This document shows positions 1-6,209 of a stretch of 11,726 nt of DNA, piece by piece. The position numbers were made by a program, and so were the translations under genes. The stretch spans positions 3,424,719 through 3,436,444 of the forward strand of contig KL662191.1 in the NCBI GenBank assembly GCA_000733415.1, given 5' to 3'. This DNA is from [Leptolyngbya] sp. JSC-1. Its GTDB lineage: Bacteria; Cyanobacteriota; Cyanobacteriia; Elainellales; Elainellaceae. The notes under the pieces are model-generated. The model was not told where the DNA came from. It was given only the letters and a program-made list of their open reading frames with translations, and did not search any database. Every line of letters starts with the position of its first letter. Position 1 is the stretch's first letter.

Positions 1-830
1 GCCTGCCGGTCTGCCTGAGGATATTGGTCGATTTTGTTGAACACCAGCAAGATCGGCTTACTGGCTTGTCGCAGTTCCGAGAGCGCCTCAAACTCGACCT
101 TAGTAATGTCTCCAGCTACAACAAACAGAATCAGATCGGCCTGTTTTGCTAACCGTCGCGCCAAGGCTTCACGAGATTCACCATCAATTTCGTCGATGCC
201 GGGGGTATCGATCAGTTCGATGCGGGAGCGGCCTGCACCCGGCAACGAAACGCGCCATAGATCGTTGGTACTGCCTGCCACAGATTCTCGGGTGACGCTC
301 CATTCGGCGGTTTGAACCGTTTGGGTGACGCCATGAATCGGACCAGTCTCGAAGATGTCTTGACCCAGCAGCGCATTCAGCAGCGAGGATTTGCCTCGTC
401 CCACCATGCCAAACACAGCAATCTGAATCACCTGGCGATCAAGCTTATCGAGCATTCTCTCTAAACTGTGCAGCTCGGCTTCCAGTCCAGAGCGCTCGCG
501 AGCCGACAAATCGAGCCGTTCCACCAGTTCATGCAGCACATCTTGCGCTTGGCGATAGTGCAGTTCGGCCTGGATCTCGCCTAGTTCAGTAACAATATCG
601 GTGAGATCCGGATCGATCAAGGCCAAATCCGACGTGGGAGCAGTATCTGAATCAATCAACTCTAAATCAACTGGATCAAACAAATCCGCTTCGTCAGTCA
701 ATTCAGGAAAGGGATTGTTGGCGGTTGACTGCTCTGGTTGACTGGCTGGTTGATTGGTTGATTGATTGGCATAACGGCGTTTGTTTGCCTGTTCGGCCTG
801 TTCAGCATCAAAAGCATCAAATGAGGTCAA
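1..830 (-). CDS. GTP-binding protein (Era/dynamin-like GTPase), N-terminal part
   Basis: The frame stays open to the left edge, so only the first 276 codons are present and the C-terminus is missing. Seen in the translation: an acidic, low-complexity N-terminus (about residues 1-85, rich in Asp, Gln and Asn), a helical stretch that looks coiled-coil-like (about 90-130), then a GTPase core. The P-loop is GMVGRGKSS at 141-149, the G3 motif is DTPG at 208-211 and the G4 motif is NKID at 265-268. Thr residues after the P-loop (GVTQTVQT) can serve as the switch I Thr. The motif order and NKID make it a GTPase of the TRAFAC/Era or dynamin-like type. Such proteins usually act at membranes or in ribosome or cell-envelope maintenance, but the precise role cannot be read here. 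The start chosen is TTG at 830, because GGAGG at 838-842 lies 7 nt upstream and the frame is closed by TAG at 846-848. A DUF697-like or membrane-hairpin C-terminus is possible but lies outside the window. Confidence 0.85.
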   Translation of the reverse strand, partial: MTSFDAFDAEQAEQANKRRYANQSTNQPASQPEQSTANNPFPELTDEADLFDPVDLELIDSDTAPTSDLALIDPDLTDIVTELGEIQAELHYRQAQDVLHELVERLDLSARERSGLEAELHSLERMLDKLDRQVIQIAVFGMVGRGKSSLLNALLGQDIFETGPIHGVTQTVQTAEWSVTRESVAGSTNDLWRVSLPGAGRSRIELIDTPGIDEIDGESREALARRLAKQADLILFVVAGDITKVEFEALSELRQASKPILLVFNKIDQYPQADRQ

Positions 831-886
831 TTCCAATCCTCCACACTACCGGCTTGCTTCAGCAGCGGTAAACTAAATGCGCTCAT
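827..886 (-). CDS. Possible 19-codon leader ORF overlapping the GTPase start
   Basis: An ATG at 886 opens a 19-codon ORF (MSAFSLPLLKQAGSVEDWN) ending in TGA at 827-829. The stop overlaps the TTG start of the GTPase as TTGA, the same geometry as the ATGA overlaps used for translational coupling. The ribosome binding site of the GTPase lies inside this ORF. Only a weak purine stretch (GAGCGG) precedes the ATG. It could be a coupled leader peptide, the true N-terminus separated by a one-base frameshift, or chance. I cannot tell these apart from one sequence. Confidence 0.3.
   Translation of the reverse strand: MSAFSLPLLKQAGSVEDWN
838..842 (-). promoter_or_regulatory. Shine-Dalgarno site fixing a TTG start
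   Basis: On the minus strand GGAGG is followed by a 7-nt spacer and TTG at 830. No in-frame ATG lies between the upstream TAG (846-848) and this site. This is the strongest ribosome binding site in the area and decides the start of the GTPase gene. The other in-frame TTG, at 836, abuts the site too closely to be used. Confidence 0.6.
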
Positions 887-972
887 AGAATCCGCTCGCA
901 CAAATTCCTACAAGCAGGTTATCTCTGCTGACTACAATGCTGAGCTACCCCAATTTTAGGAGATGCAAAACC

Positions 973-1872
973 TTACCGGACGGTGTTTGTCAACATCTGG
1001 GCATAGGGAGTCTGATGCAAATGCGCTTTGTTGCCTGACCCAAATAACTGCATTTTTTCGATCACGACCTGTTGCATGGCGGCAATTGACTGTTCCATGC
1101 AAGGCAGTAAATCAGCTTTGCGAGCATTACAGATATCCGATTGCAGGGTGTGCATATAGGCTTGTCGCACTTCAGTATTGACATTAAATTTGCAGACCCC
1201 AAGCTGAATCGAGCGGCTAATCATGGCGGCAGGTAGACCAGACGCACCGTGCAGCACCAGCAGCATATCCTTACCAACGGTTTCACCGATCCGGATTAAG
1301 CGATCAAAATCCAATCTGGGTTCGCTGCGGTATTCTCCATGCACATTCCCAATTGTGACTGCTAAGGCATCGACTTGAGTTGCACGGACAAATTCCCTCG
1401 CCTGTATTGGATCGGTCATTTTGGCTTCTTTTTCGGCAACTGATAAGCCATCCTCGGTACCACTGATGCGGCCAATCTCCGCTTCGACTACGGCACCGTA
1501 ACGATGAGCTAACTGGGTCATTTCACGAGTGAAGCTTAAATTTTCGGCATAGGGCAAATGGGAACCATCGGCCATAATCGAGTTCATACCTGCTTCTAGC
1601 GCAAACCGAATTGCTTCAGCAGAGGTACTGTGATCGAGGTGAACCGATATCGGCACGGTAGCAGATCGAGCGGCCTCTAAGCAGAGCGACACGAGTGGAG
1701 AACCGCCATACTTCAACGAACTAGGATGAATTTGCAGCATCGCCGGACTTTGCACAGCCTCTGCTGCCGATACAACGGCCCGCACGCCCTCCAGATTGTA
1801 AATATTGAAGGCTCCAATCGCGTAGATGTGACGTCGAGCCGTTTCTAACAGTTCGCGGGTTGAACTCAGCAT
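973..1872 (-). CDS. Class II ketose-bisphosphate aldolase (GatY/KbaY-like)
   Basis: A 299-residue zinc-dependent class II aldolase. The family splits ketose 1,6-bisphosphates (fructose or tagatose type) into dihydroxyacetone phosphate and glyceraldehyde 3-phosphate, or runs the reverse, in the cytosol. Seen: AFN near 21-23; HLDHS at 78-82, giving catalytic Asp80 and zinc ligand His81; the AEIG segment at 131-134; GNVHG at 175-179 with zinc ligand His178; HGASG at 208-212 with zinc ligand His208 and the phosphate loop; and NVNTE at 230-234. The spacing is close to GatY (Asp82, His83, His180, His208), and the length fits the roughly 285-residue GatY/KbaY group better than the roughly 360-residue Calvin-cycle aldolase of cyanobacteria. 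A GTG at 1890 would add six residues, but ATG at 1872 has AGGAG 7 nt upstream and is preferred. No sugar transport or kinase genes lie nearby, so the substrate is unknown; an accessory aldolase is the safest reading. Confidence 0.9.
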   Translation of the reverse strand: MLSSTRELLETARRHIYAIGAFNIYNLEGVRAVVSAAEAVQSPAMLQIHPSSLKYGGSPLVSLCLEAARSATVPISVHLDHSTSAEAIRFALEAGMNSIMADGSHLPYAENLSFTREMTQLAHRYGAVVEAEIGRISGTEDGLSVAEKEAKMTDPIQAREFVRATQVDALAVTIGNVHGEYRSEPRLDFDRLIRIGETVGKDMLLVLHGASGLPAAMISRSIQLGVCKFNVNTEVRQAYMHTLQSDICNARKADLLPCMEQSIAAMQQVVIEKMQLFGSGNKAHLHQTPYAQMLTNTVR

Positions 1873-1879
1873 AGACGCA

Positions 1880-1884
1880 CTCCT
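1880..1884 (-). promoter_or_regulatory. Shine-Dalgarno site of the aldolase gene
   Basis: AGGAG on the minus strand lies 7 nt before ATG at 1872. This decides against the longer GTG start at 1890, which would place the site inside the coding sequence. Confidence 0.65.
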
Positions 1885-1927
1885 AGCCACGAGAAGAGAT
1901 TGTTCAAATCATACCCCGTAGTCTGGG

Positions 1928-1992
1928 TAATAGCTTGTAGCAATAGCTTGTGGTAGTAGCTTGTGGTAATAGCTTGTGGTAATAGCTTGTGG
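1928..1992. repeat. 13-bp tandem repeat, five copies, upstream of the aldolase gene
   Basis: Five adjacent 13-bp units at 1928-1940, 1941-1953, 1954-1966, 1967-1979 and 1980-1992. The plus-strand consensus is TAATAGCTTGTGG; units 4 and 5 are identical and the others carry one or two changes. The block lies about 56 to 120 bp upstream of the aldolase start, within its likely 5' leader or promoter. The period is neither the 7-bp STRR nor the 37-bp LTRR known from cyanobacteria. Confidence 0.95.
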
Positions 1993-2080
1993 CAATTCGC
2001 TGAAGTGGATTGGAATCAGTTGCCAAAAGTGTGTTAGTCAGCGCTAAGCAAGAGAGCAGCAGATGTAGAAAACACTCAAT

Positions 2081-2110
2081 TTATAGATGGTTATAGATGT
2101 TTATAGATGG
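2081..2110. repeat. 10-bp tandem repeat, three copies
   Basis: Three adjacent copies of TTATAGATGG at 2081-2090, 2091-2100 (last base T) and 2101-2110. They end 12 bp beyond the stop of the small exported-protein gene at 2123-2368 and lie in the gap between that gene and the aldolase gene. Confidence 0.9.
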
Positions 2111-2122
2111 GAAGTGTAAAAA

Positions 2123-2368
2123 CTAACGAGTGCCGCCACCGCTGCGATGTCGAGGCATGCCGGTACCAAAGGTAGGAAAATCGGCAGTATCAGCAGTCAC
2201 GATAGTAGCGTCCATAGTGGCATCCATAGTGGCATCCATAGTGGCATCCATAGTAACGTCCAGGGGCTGTTGAGATACGACGGATGGAATCAACCCAATT
2301 GGAGCAAAAGGTAGGAGAGCGGCGACGATCAAGAAGCTGTGTAGTAGTAGAAAACATTGTTTGCGCAT
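2123..2368 (-). CDS. Small exported protein with TMDA repeats and GGGTR C-terminus
   Basis: An 81-residue protein of unknown function. Seen: a short basic start (MRKQ), a hydrophobic core at about 5-25 that looks like a signal peptide or membrane anchor, then a mature part with four TMDA units at 39-54, and an end at about 64-81 reading FPTFGTGMPRHR then SGGGTR. The Gly/Arg-rich tail resembles the GxPxxRxGGGTR segment that I associate with cyanobacterial DUF928-type exported proteins, but the rest of that family is absent and nothing like it follows the stop. It is either a distinct small secreted family or a remnant. ATG at 2368 is chosen because AAGGA at 2377-2381 is 8 nt upstream; an ATG at 2425 would bury the signal peptide. 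The upstream region is shared divergently with the gene at 2655. Confidence 0.6.
   Translation of the reverse strand: MRKQCFLLLHSFLIVAALLPFAPIGLIPSVVSQQPLDVTMDATMDATMDATMDATIVTADTADFPTFGTGMPRHRSGGGTR
2204..2263. repeat. 12-bp tandem repeat inside the small exported-protein gene
   Basis: Three identical 12-bp units (AGTGGCATCCAT on the plus strand) at 2216-2251 are flanked by diverged units at 2204-2215 and 2252-2263. On the coding strand they encode the TMDA repeats. The period is a multiple of three, so gain or loss of units keeps the frame. Confidence 0.95.
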
Positions 2369-2654
2369 GGTCGTAATCCTTGGGGCATCAGCAGGCCTAA
2401 GGATTACTAGGCTGGGTTTTGTCAAACTATGCAGCGGCAGAGGGTTGAAGTTAGCAATTCATCACAATTGCTCCAATCATCCAATCAATCCAATCAATCC
2501 AATCAATTGATCAAACCAACCAATTGATCAAAATCATCAAACGCGAGCAAGCTGCCTGCACTTTATGAAACCAGGTTGAGTGACCAACTCGAAATTTTTG
2601 ATCCAGAAATGTCTATGATCGATGTTAGAGATAGATGCTAGATCCTGTGCCAAC
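2369..2654. promoter_or_regulatory. Divergent intergenic region with AT-rich repeats
   Basis: This 286-bp stretch lies between two divergent genes and must hold both promoters, though I cannot place convincing -10 and -35 boxes. It contains three perfect 9-bp units CCAATCAAT at 2481-2507, preceded by an 8-bp variant at 2473-2480. It also contains a 12-bp direct repeat CAATTGATCAAA at 2504-2515 and 2521-2532. The right end could be coding if the downstream gene starts at ATG 2622 instead of 2655. Confidence 0.5.
2481..2507. repeat. 9-bp tandem repeat CCAATCAAT, three copies
   Basis: Perfect units occur at 2481-2489, 2490-2498 and 2499-2507, with a shortened copy at 2473-2480. They overlap the first of two CAATTGATCAAA direct repeats (2504-2515 and 2521-2532). 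Confidence 0.9.
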
Positions 2655-3221
2655 ATGCCGAAATTCGCCGATATTCGCGCCTGGGAACAAGCTGAAATGC
2701 TGATGCAGCCGGTGTTTATTCGCGTGATTGACAACATTCGCAAGCAACTCGAGCAAAGCACCTGGCAAGGTACCTATCAAGATACCCCCATCTGGCCGGA
2801 AGGGGTACCAGAAGAAACAAAAGCACGAGTGGCCCAACTCCAAGCGCAGCTTGCAACCGCGACCCCCGAAGAAGCGGAAGAAATCGAAGAGCAATTGGCA
2901 CGGCTACCCAGCCCTCAACCCAGCTATATTCTGTGTTTAAAGAAAGGAGAGCGGCAAATTACGGTAGATCTCTGGCAACTCTGCTATCAAATCTGCTTCC
3001 GCAACTATAGTCCGGTTTTGAATGCGCTTGATCAGGATCTGATTGTGGAGGTCGATACCCGCTTAATAGACGATATGGGCGAGGTAGACTGGCTGCGACT
3101 CGACGAAAAGGCCAAACAGTTAATTGAACAAATCTTTGTTAGCCTTTCCCCCCACCGAGTGGCTGCCGACCCAGATGATTCCGAGTCGCTTGAGACAAAT
3201 GAACCTGAAGCCGGTGAATAG
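2655..3221 (+). CDS. Conserved hypothetical protein, cyanobacterial type
   Basis: I do not assign a function. The 188-residue product is soluble-looking, with no signal peptide or membrane segment. Its N-terminal part (MPKFADIRAWEQAE and on) is followed by a helical segment with many Gln and Leu residues, then a Glu/Ala-rich helix (roughly residues 55-85) that could form a coiled coil. A central block reads YILCLKKGERQITVDLWQL, and the tail is acidic (DPDDSESLETNEPEAGE). The style matches conserved proteins of unknown function in cyanobacteria. ATG at 2622 would add 11 residues (MLEIDARSCAN); neither start has a clear ribosome binding site, and ATG 2655 is preferred only because the sequence becomes protein-like there. 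It is divergent from the small exported-protein gene and is followed by a long gap, so it is probably monocistronic. Confidence 0.8.
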   Translation: MPKFADIRAWEQAEMLMQPVFIRVIDNIRKQLEQSTWQGTYQDTPIWPEGVPEETKARVAQLQAQLATATPEEAEEIEEQLARLPSPQPSYILCLKKGERQITVDLWQLCYQICFRNYSPVLNALDQDLIVEVDTRLIDDMGEVDWLRLDEKAKQLIEQIFVSLSPHRVAADPDDSESLETNEPEAGE

Positions 3222-3265
3222 GCGTAGAAACAACAGCTTATACCAACCACTGATTCCATAGAAGT

Positions 3266-3285
3266 TGAATAGAATAATCTATTCA
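3266..3285. terminator. Weak AT-rich hairpin after the hypothetical gene
   Basis: TGAATAG (3266-3272) and CTATTCA (3279-3285) are perfect inverted repeats with a 6-base loop, starting 45 bp past the stop at 3221. No U-tract follows and the stem is AT-rich, so it is at best a weak or factor-assisted terminator, or an operator-like palindrome. Confidence 0.25.
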
Positions 3286-3453
3286 CAAGCGATTCATGGC
3301 TCAAACAAAACTGGCAAATTATCTCGTCATTATGAATTGAAGCGAATAAATATAACCTTAAATATGACCTTTAACACAGGGCAGGAAAGGACTAACTACT
3401 TGGCTAACTACTTAACGATGAGCGGCATGTAGATAATTACAGCTGCTGCTGAA

Positions 3454-3486
3454 TCAGTGGTGATTCAGTGGTGATTCAGTGGTGAT
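3454..3486. repeat. 11-bp tandem repeat TCAGTGGTGAT, three copies
   Basis: Three perfect units at 3454-3464, 3465-3475 and 3476-3486, about 146 bp upstream of the DUF3177 start. The period is near one helical turn, so the units would fall on one face of the DNA. Confidence 0.95.
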
Positions 3487-3631
3487 AATGAGACTTCATA
3501 TCAGTCCACCGACCAGCCCTAAATCAGCTCGCTTAGTTTTGCCCTAATCTCCTACCTATCAGGCACGAAGCGAATGATTGATGCTACTCTTAAGTCTGGA
3601 TCTTGATTAGAAAAAACGTTGTAGGGCTTCT

Positions 3632-4225
3632 ATGTCACAGGACTTGCTGCGCTCGCTGGTTTGGATGGACTACAGACTGGCCGTGCTATTTACCGTAATT
3701 CTGCCGCTAATCTTATTGATTTGGGCATTTGTAAAGCGGGCCGAAGCCATGCAGCGGTTGCTGATCATCTACTGGCGCGTTGCGAGCCTACTGGCTATCA
3801 CAATCTACCTTCTGATTGGAAATTTTCCAATTGGCTTTATGACTGGTTTCCTCGCCTGCATCCTGATTCCGCTCAGCCTCTGGTTTTGGGCCGATCTGAA
3901 TGAGGAGATCTATGAGCAGTCGTCGTCTCCCTTGAAGCTGACGTTCACTTCTTGGCGTTGGGCCGTCAGTGTTTACAGCATTTTAGGAGCCATAGCCAGT
4001 ATCCCGTTTCTGCAATGTGCCATCTCCCAGGCTGCCTTTGCGACCCCCTTTTGTCAGGTTTGGCTGGAGGCTCCCTTGGGTTTCAAAGATGCATTCCATC
4101 CCAAATATCAACCGGGCTTCTTGGGATTCCTCGGAATCACTGCCTTGATTATCTACGTGCTCTATTTTGGCTACTTTGTGCTGGTGCGGTTGGGAAAACA
4201 GGGACGCTCTGCCGTTGAGCAGTAA
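3632..4225 (+). CDS. DUF3177 family integral membrane protein
   Basis: A 197-residue membrane protein of unknown function. The pattern WMDYRLAVLF, then LPLILLIWAFVK, RLLIIYWRVASLL and FWADLNEEI, is what I recognise as the cyanobacterial DUF3177 family; this is recall, not a search. Hydrophobic segments lie at about 15-34, 48-66, 68-88, 111-131 and 163-186, giving about five spans. A hydrophilic loop (about 90-108) follows the acidic DLNEEIYE stretch, and a loop with two Cys residues (129 and 141) precedes the last span. No enzymatic motif is visible. Only a weak AGGG-type site precedes the ATG. The gene converges with mutL, leaving 25 bp between the stops. Confidence 0.85.
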   Translation: MSQDLLRSLVWMDYRLAVLFTVILPLILLIWAFVKRAEAMQRLLIIYWRVASLLAITIYLLIGNFPIGFMTGFLACILIPLSLWFWADLNEEIYEQSSSPLKLTFTSWRWAVSVYSILGAIASIPFLQCAISQAAFATPFCQVWLEAPLGFKDAFHPKYQPGFLGFLGITALIIYVLYFGYFVLVRLGKQGRSAVEQ

Positions 4226-4241
4226 GATTCGGTTCATTTGT

Positions 4242-4256
4242 GATTAGACACTAATC
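4242..4256. other. Small inverted repeat between converging DUF3177 and mutL stops
   Basis: GATTAG (4242-4247), loop ACA and CTAATC (4251-4256) form a 6-bp stem that includes the mutL stop codon. An alternative pairing joins AAGATT (4224-4229) with AATCTT (4253-4258). No U-tract follows on either strand, so any role as a bidirectional terminator is weakly supported. Confidence 0.25.
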
Positions 4257-5942
4257 TTCAATGCCGTGGCTTTTACCGATTACCCAATGCCGTCGGAAAA
4301 AACGAGCCAAACTAGACTCTTCCAGCGATAGGTAGATAGGACGCCCATGCGGGCAGGTGCGGGGGTTGCGAGTGCACTGCCACTGCTCCAGCAATGTCTG
4401 CATTTCGAGCAACGACAGTGGTGTACCATTGCGAATGGCCGTGCGGCAAGCGGTAGCCACCAGAGCCGATTCCAGGTTTCCGCCTTGGCTCAGCTCCCAG
4501 AGCGCCTCTCCACAGTCCGCCCGCTCCGCCAGCATTTCAGGAGCCGAACGGACCGCCCACCGCTGCTCTCCAAATGGTTCTACTTCAATGCCCAACCGCT
4601 GCAACTGTTCCAACTGCGCTGTTGATAGCGGTCCCAAAACCAGGGGCGAAGCCAGCGGGACAATCTGCCAACGGTTGCAAAGCTGTTCGTAAAGGACCCG
4701 CTCATGGGCGATATGTTGTTCGATCAGCCACATCCCGGTCGGGTGCTCAGCCAAAATGTAGCGGTTGTGAACTTGGGCAATTGCCTTTAAAGGCAAAAGG
4801 GTTTGGGGTGAGCGGGCAGCTGCATCGTCTGAAGCAGGCGACTCCAGTTGAATTACACGGCTGGTGCGGTAGATGCCATCCGCTTCGGCTACTTTCAAGA
4901 CTTGGCTGAGGCGAGCGGCATGAGCAGCCTCTGGAAGTTGGCTCAGGCTAGACTGCAAGGCTTGATCGATCGCCTGCTGAATCTGAGTTTGCCATTGGTC
5001 TAAGTAGCGCAGGTAAATCTCTATTTTGGCCGGATGGCGGTTCCAATCAACTTGAGCAGGGGGCACCTGGAGATGCAGAAAACACACCGGAAAGCGCTCT
5101 CGCGGCAGGGCACGGCGGAGAGTACTGAGCACAACCTGCGTCAATTCGGGCAACTGCACGATCCGACCATTGACAGCAATGTGAATCCAATCTGGACGAT
5201 GGCGATGGCAGCGATCGGGAAGGCCGAGGAGTAGGTAGAGTGATGCGGGGAAGGTGAGGGACGGGCTGAGTTCCTGGAAATCGCTGGGTTGAGTCTCCTT
5301 GAGAAACTGCGTCAGGATGGACTTGGCTGAGGCTCCTCCCCAAATTGCCAACCAGGGTCGGTCGTTCTGCTCAACTTGCCACGTCACCTGGGGATGACAC
5401 AAGGCTAACTGCTGAACCACCTGCTGCACGCTACGAAGCTGTTGGGTTGGACTTGGTAAACTTTGGCGACGCGAGGGCCATTGGGCAAACAGATGGGAAG
5501 CAGTCACGATGGTGCCCGTTGCTAAGGCCACGGTTTGGACCTGAACCGGCTCACCCTGACGATTATAAGTGACTCGATAACCGCTCTCACTGTGATTAAA
5601 ACGACTACAAATTTCTAAATCAGCCAACTGAGCAATGCTGTGCAGCGCCTCACCGCGAAATCCCAAACTGTGAACCTGCCCCAAATCGGCGGTGGTTTGA
5701 ATTTTGCTGGTGCTGTGGGGGAGGGCAGCCTGTTCTAAATCGGTCAACGTCATGCCGATTCCATTGTCAGTGACACGGACACGCCAGCAGTCGGTCCAAA
5801 CAGAGATGGTGATGCGCGTCGCGTTGGCGTCGAGAGCGTTTTCGGCCAGTTCTCGCACTACAGCTGCCAGAGAGTCGATCACTTCTCCAGCCGCAATTAG
5901 ATGAATGACTTCAACTGGCAGAGCCTGAATTTGCGTTGTCAT
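4251..5942 (-). CDS. mutL: DNA mismatch repair protein MutL
   Basis: A 563-residue MutL, which links mismatch recognition by MutS to strand incision and removal in the cytoplasm. The N-terminal GHKL ATPase is complete: VVRELAEN at 28-35 with catalytic Glu31 and Mg-binding Asn35, DNGIGM at 59-64, HSTSKI at 76-81 and GFRGEAL at 94-100. VNGR (257-260) and VDWNRHPAKIEI (298-309) mark the second half of the N-terminal domain. A linker precedes the C-terminal dimerisation domain. There the metal-binding motif is EQHIAHERVLYE (408-419) where endonuclease-type MutL has DQHAxxExxxxE, then ACR (498-500) and CPHGRP (530-535). The nuclease site is therefore partly altered. ATG at 5942 is chosen because MTTQIQALP matches the family's start; the longer frame to 6035 encodes a repetitive, non-MutL extension. 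mutS is not in the window. Confidence 0.95.
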   Translation of the reverse strand: MTTQIQALPVEVIHLIAAGEVIDSLAAVVRELAENALDANATRITISVWTDCWRVRVTDNGIGMTLTDLEQAALPHSTSKIQTTADLGQVHSLGFRGEALHSIAQLADLEICSRFNHSESGYRVTYNRQGEPVQVQTVALATGTIVTASHLFAQWPSRRQSLPSPTQQLRSVQQVVQQLALCHPQVTWQVEQNDRPWLAIWGGASAKSILTQFLKETQPSDFQELSPSLTFPASLYLLLGLPDRCHRHRPDWIHIAVNGRIVQLPELTQVVLSTLRRALPRERFPVCFLHLQVPPAQVDWNRHPAKIEIYLRYLDQWQTQIQQAIDQALQSSLSQLPEAAHAARLSQVLKVAEADGIYRTSRVIQLESPASDDAAARSPQTLLPLKAIAQVHNRYILAEHPTGMWLIEQHIAHERVLYEQLCNRWQIVPLASPLVLGPLSTAQLEQLQRLGIEVEPFGEQRWAVRSAPEMLAERADCGEALWELSQGGNLESALVATACRTAIRNGTPLSLLEMQTLLEQWQCTRNPRTCPHGRPIYLSLEESSLARFFRRHWVIGKSHGIED

Positions 5943-6209
5943 GCCTTTCAGTTTAGTGCGTGGCCACTGATTTGTGAGCCTGGGTATGAGCTTCGGTATG
6001 AGCCTTGATCCGAACTGAGTGGCGAGACACCTCATCCAACTGAGTGGCTGAATGAGTTAAGCCAGTAGGAGGAATGGGTGGGCATCAGTGGGCGAGGTTT
6101 TTCCGTGTCAAAATACCTACTTAGGTGAAACAAGCGGTGGAAGTGGAAAAGCGACAAAATTTCTACATTGAAGGTGTGGAGTAATCAGCAACTGCGCTAA
6201 GTAAGTGTA
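5943..6209. promoter_or_regulatory. Region between mutL and the Cys-rich ORF
   Basis: A 267-bp stretch that should carry the mutL promoter (minus strand). Seen: a near-tandem 12-bp period (GGTATGAGCTT at 5983-5993 and GGTATGAGCCT at 5995-6005) and an 11-bp direct repeat AACTGAGTGGC at 6013-6023 and 6038-6048, 25 bp apart. A short ACCTA/TAGGT inverted repeat lies at 6115-6126. I found no clear -10/-35 pair. If the ORF at 6210 is not real, this non-coding stretch runs on to 6441. Confidence 0.4.

Larger units (their letters stand above)
3222..3631. other. 410-bp intergenic region
   Basis: No convincing gene is present; frames are short and interrupted. It holds an AT-rich inverted repeat 45 bp after the upstream stop (3266-3285), an 11-bp tandem repeat (3454-3486), and presumably the promoter of the DUF3177 gene, which I could not place. 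I see no tRNA, insertion sequence or riboswitch-like structure. Confidence 0.6.

Noticed and set aside
963..1181. Plus-strand ORF opposite the aldolase 3' end
   Set aside because: It overlaps the conserved C-terminal part of the aldolase and has no independent support.
1873..1890. GTG start of the aldolase six codons upstream
   Set aside because: AGGAG at 1880-1884 lies inside that extension and is ideally spaced for ATG at 1872.
1928..1992. CRISPR array
   Set aside because: The units are contiguous with no spacers and are only 13 bp long, so this is a simple tandem repeat.
2625..2901. Minus-strand ORFs opposite the hypothetical gene at 2655
   Set aside because: They are antisense shadows, and the plus-strand frame has the more protein-like composition over its full length.
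4242..4256. Strong bidirectional terminator between DUF3177 and mutL
   Set aside because: Only a 6-bp stem with no U-tract on either strand; kept as a low-confidence inverted repeat only.
4347..4909. Plus-strand ORFs inside mutL
   Set aside because: They are antisense to a confidently assigned MutL and show low-complexity, Arg/Cys/Ser-rich products with no domain pattern.
5943..6035. N-terminal extension of mutL to ATG at 6035
   Set aside because: The extension is repetitive (RLIPKLIPRL, from a 12-bp near-repeat) and unlike MutL; the family's start matches ATG at 5942.
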